NCBI GenBank assembly: GCA_016179715.1
Contig: JACPCQ010000048.1
Location: forward strand, 1 to 26,607
Length of the DNA stretch: 26,607 bases
DNA from: Parcubacteria group bacterium
Lineage (GTDB): Bacteria; Patescibacteriota; Minisyncoccia; JACPCQ01
Direction: 5' to 3'
Every line of letters begins with the position of its first letter. The stretch's first letter is position 1. Shown here piece by piece: positions 26,091-26,607 of this stretch. Made by a program: the position numbers and the translations under genes. The notes beneath the pieces were generated by a model. The model did not search any database, was not told the DNA's origin, and saw only the letters and a list, made by a program, of their open reading frames with translations.

Positions 26091-26607
26091 GTGTTTTGGC
26101 GCGGAAAGCCGCCGAGCCTGTTGGACTAATGCAACCAGTTTGTCATGTACAAGGCCGTTGCTTGCGATAAAACCGTTGATGTTTCGATCATATCGCTGTT
26201 CTTTTCCCGCAAAGTCCGTTACTTTTCCACCCGCTTCTTCCACAATGACTTTGACAGCCGCACCGTCCCACGGACAAGTATAGTCGTAAATTCGGCTAAA
26301 AAGATTCCCGCAGCCACCAGCAGACTCGGATAAATCGCCGCATAAAAGGTGGTAACATAGCAATTCTTTTCCAAAAGCGCTGCGCGCACTGCGGGCAGCC
26401 GCTCGCTATCCAGGTTAATGAATGCGGTTTTTGAAAAAAGGCGGCTACGAGAGACCGAAATTTTTTGTCCGTTTAAAAAAGCCCCCTTTCCTTTTTGTGC
26501 ATACATCAAGCGGTTTCCTATCGGGTCATATACAACGCCCAAAATGCTTTTTCCGTTCTTGACCAGCGCGAGCGAAAAAACAAACGTGGGGTACCCGTGT
26601 GAAAATC
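26085..26607 (-). pseudogene. Inositol monophosphatase family gene, frameshifted and 5' partial
   Basis: Mg-dependent sugar/inositol phosphatase of the SuhB/IMPase family. The first part (window end to about 26310) reads FSHGYPTFVFSLALVKNGKS, then GVVYDPIGNRLMYAQKGKGA and SERLPAVRAALLEKN, in one frame. After VAAG the fold continues in another frame with SRIYDYTCPWDGAAVKVIVE (the metal-site WDxAA motif) and EEAGGKVTDFAGKE. One base missing in the GGG run at 26307-26309 explains the switch. Whether this is decay or an assembly error cannot be told. The N-terminal metal-binding part is outside the window. It ends at the typA promoter. Confidence 0.8.

Overview
The window looks like a chromosomal piece of a Patescibacteria (candidate phyla radiation, Parcubacteria-like) genome. 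This is inferred from the gene repertoire, not from a search. The pointers are a threonyl-tRNA synthetase reduced to its catalytic and anticodon-binding parts, MltG fused to an isoaspartyl methyltransferase, a free-standing RRM protein, a small TSP3-repeat surface protein, genes mostly without Shine-Dalgarno sites, several apparently leaderless promoters, and encoded CCA ends on all three tRNA genes. The code is standard: TGA terminates real genes and the only tRNA-Trp has a CCA anticodon.

Layout: 1-4158 (+) holds the 3' part of dnaE followed by thrS. 4254-8347 (-) holds pcm-mltG, a small basic protein, rpsP, khpA, trmD and a 72-aa orphan. 8355-9120 holds a hairpin-rich spacer, tRNA-Trp and rpmG (-). 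9121-11527 is an accessory-looking island: G/C-strand hairpin repeats, a 370-aa orphan protein (+), a two-tRNA operon (-) whose members have odd anticodon loops, and an 84-aa PHD/RING-like zinc protein (+). 11567-13689 (-) holds an ABC-2 exporter (ATPase plus permease) and an RRM protein. 13889-14956 (+) is a TSP3 surface protein whose 3' end overlaps a cytidylyltransferase-like gene on the other strand; that gene closes an acylphosphatase-uppS-nucleotidyltransferase operon. 16489-16663 is a MITE-like palindromic element with TA duplications, placed exactly at the stop codon of a 2'-5' RNA ligase gene that also carries an in-frame TGA. 17206-23208 (-) is a copper/thiol envelope cluster: a small membrane protein, CopA-type ATPase, a Cys-motif membrane-anchored protein, CcdA-like transporter, DUF1573 protein and a Cys/His-loop membrane protein. 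23259-26006 (-) holds a PAP2 phosphatase, a HAD phosphatase and typA. An inositol-monophosphatase family gene with a frameshift runs off the right end.

How the genes fit together: the housekeeping genes cover replication (dnaE), translation (thrS, trmD, khpA, rpsP, rpmG, typA) and the lipid carrier/peptidoglycan cycle (uppS, PAP2 phosphatase, mltG). The copper/thiol cluster combines metal export with electron delivery to outside thiols and is the most system-like block. The best candidates for something new are the tRNA with an 8-nt anticodon loop, the hairpin-repeat/orphan island around it, and the unknown Cys-motif protein in the copper/thiol cluster.
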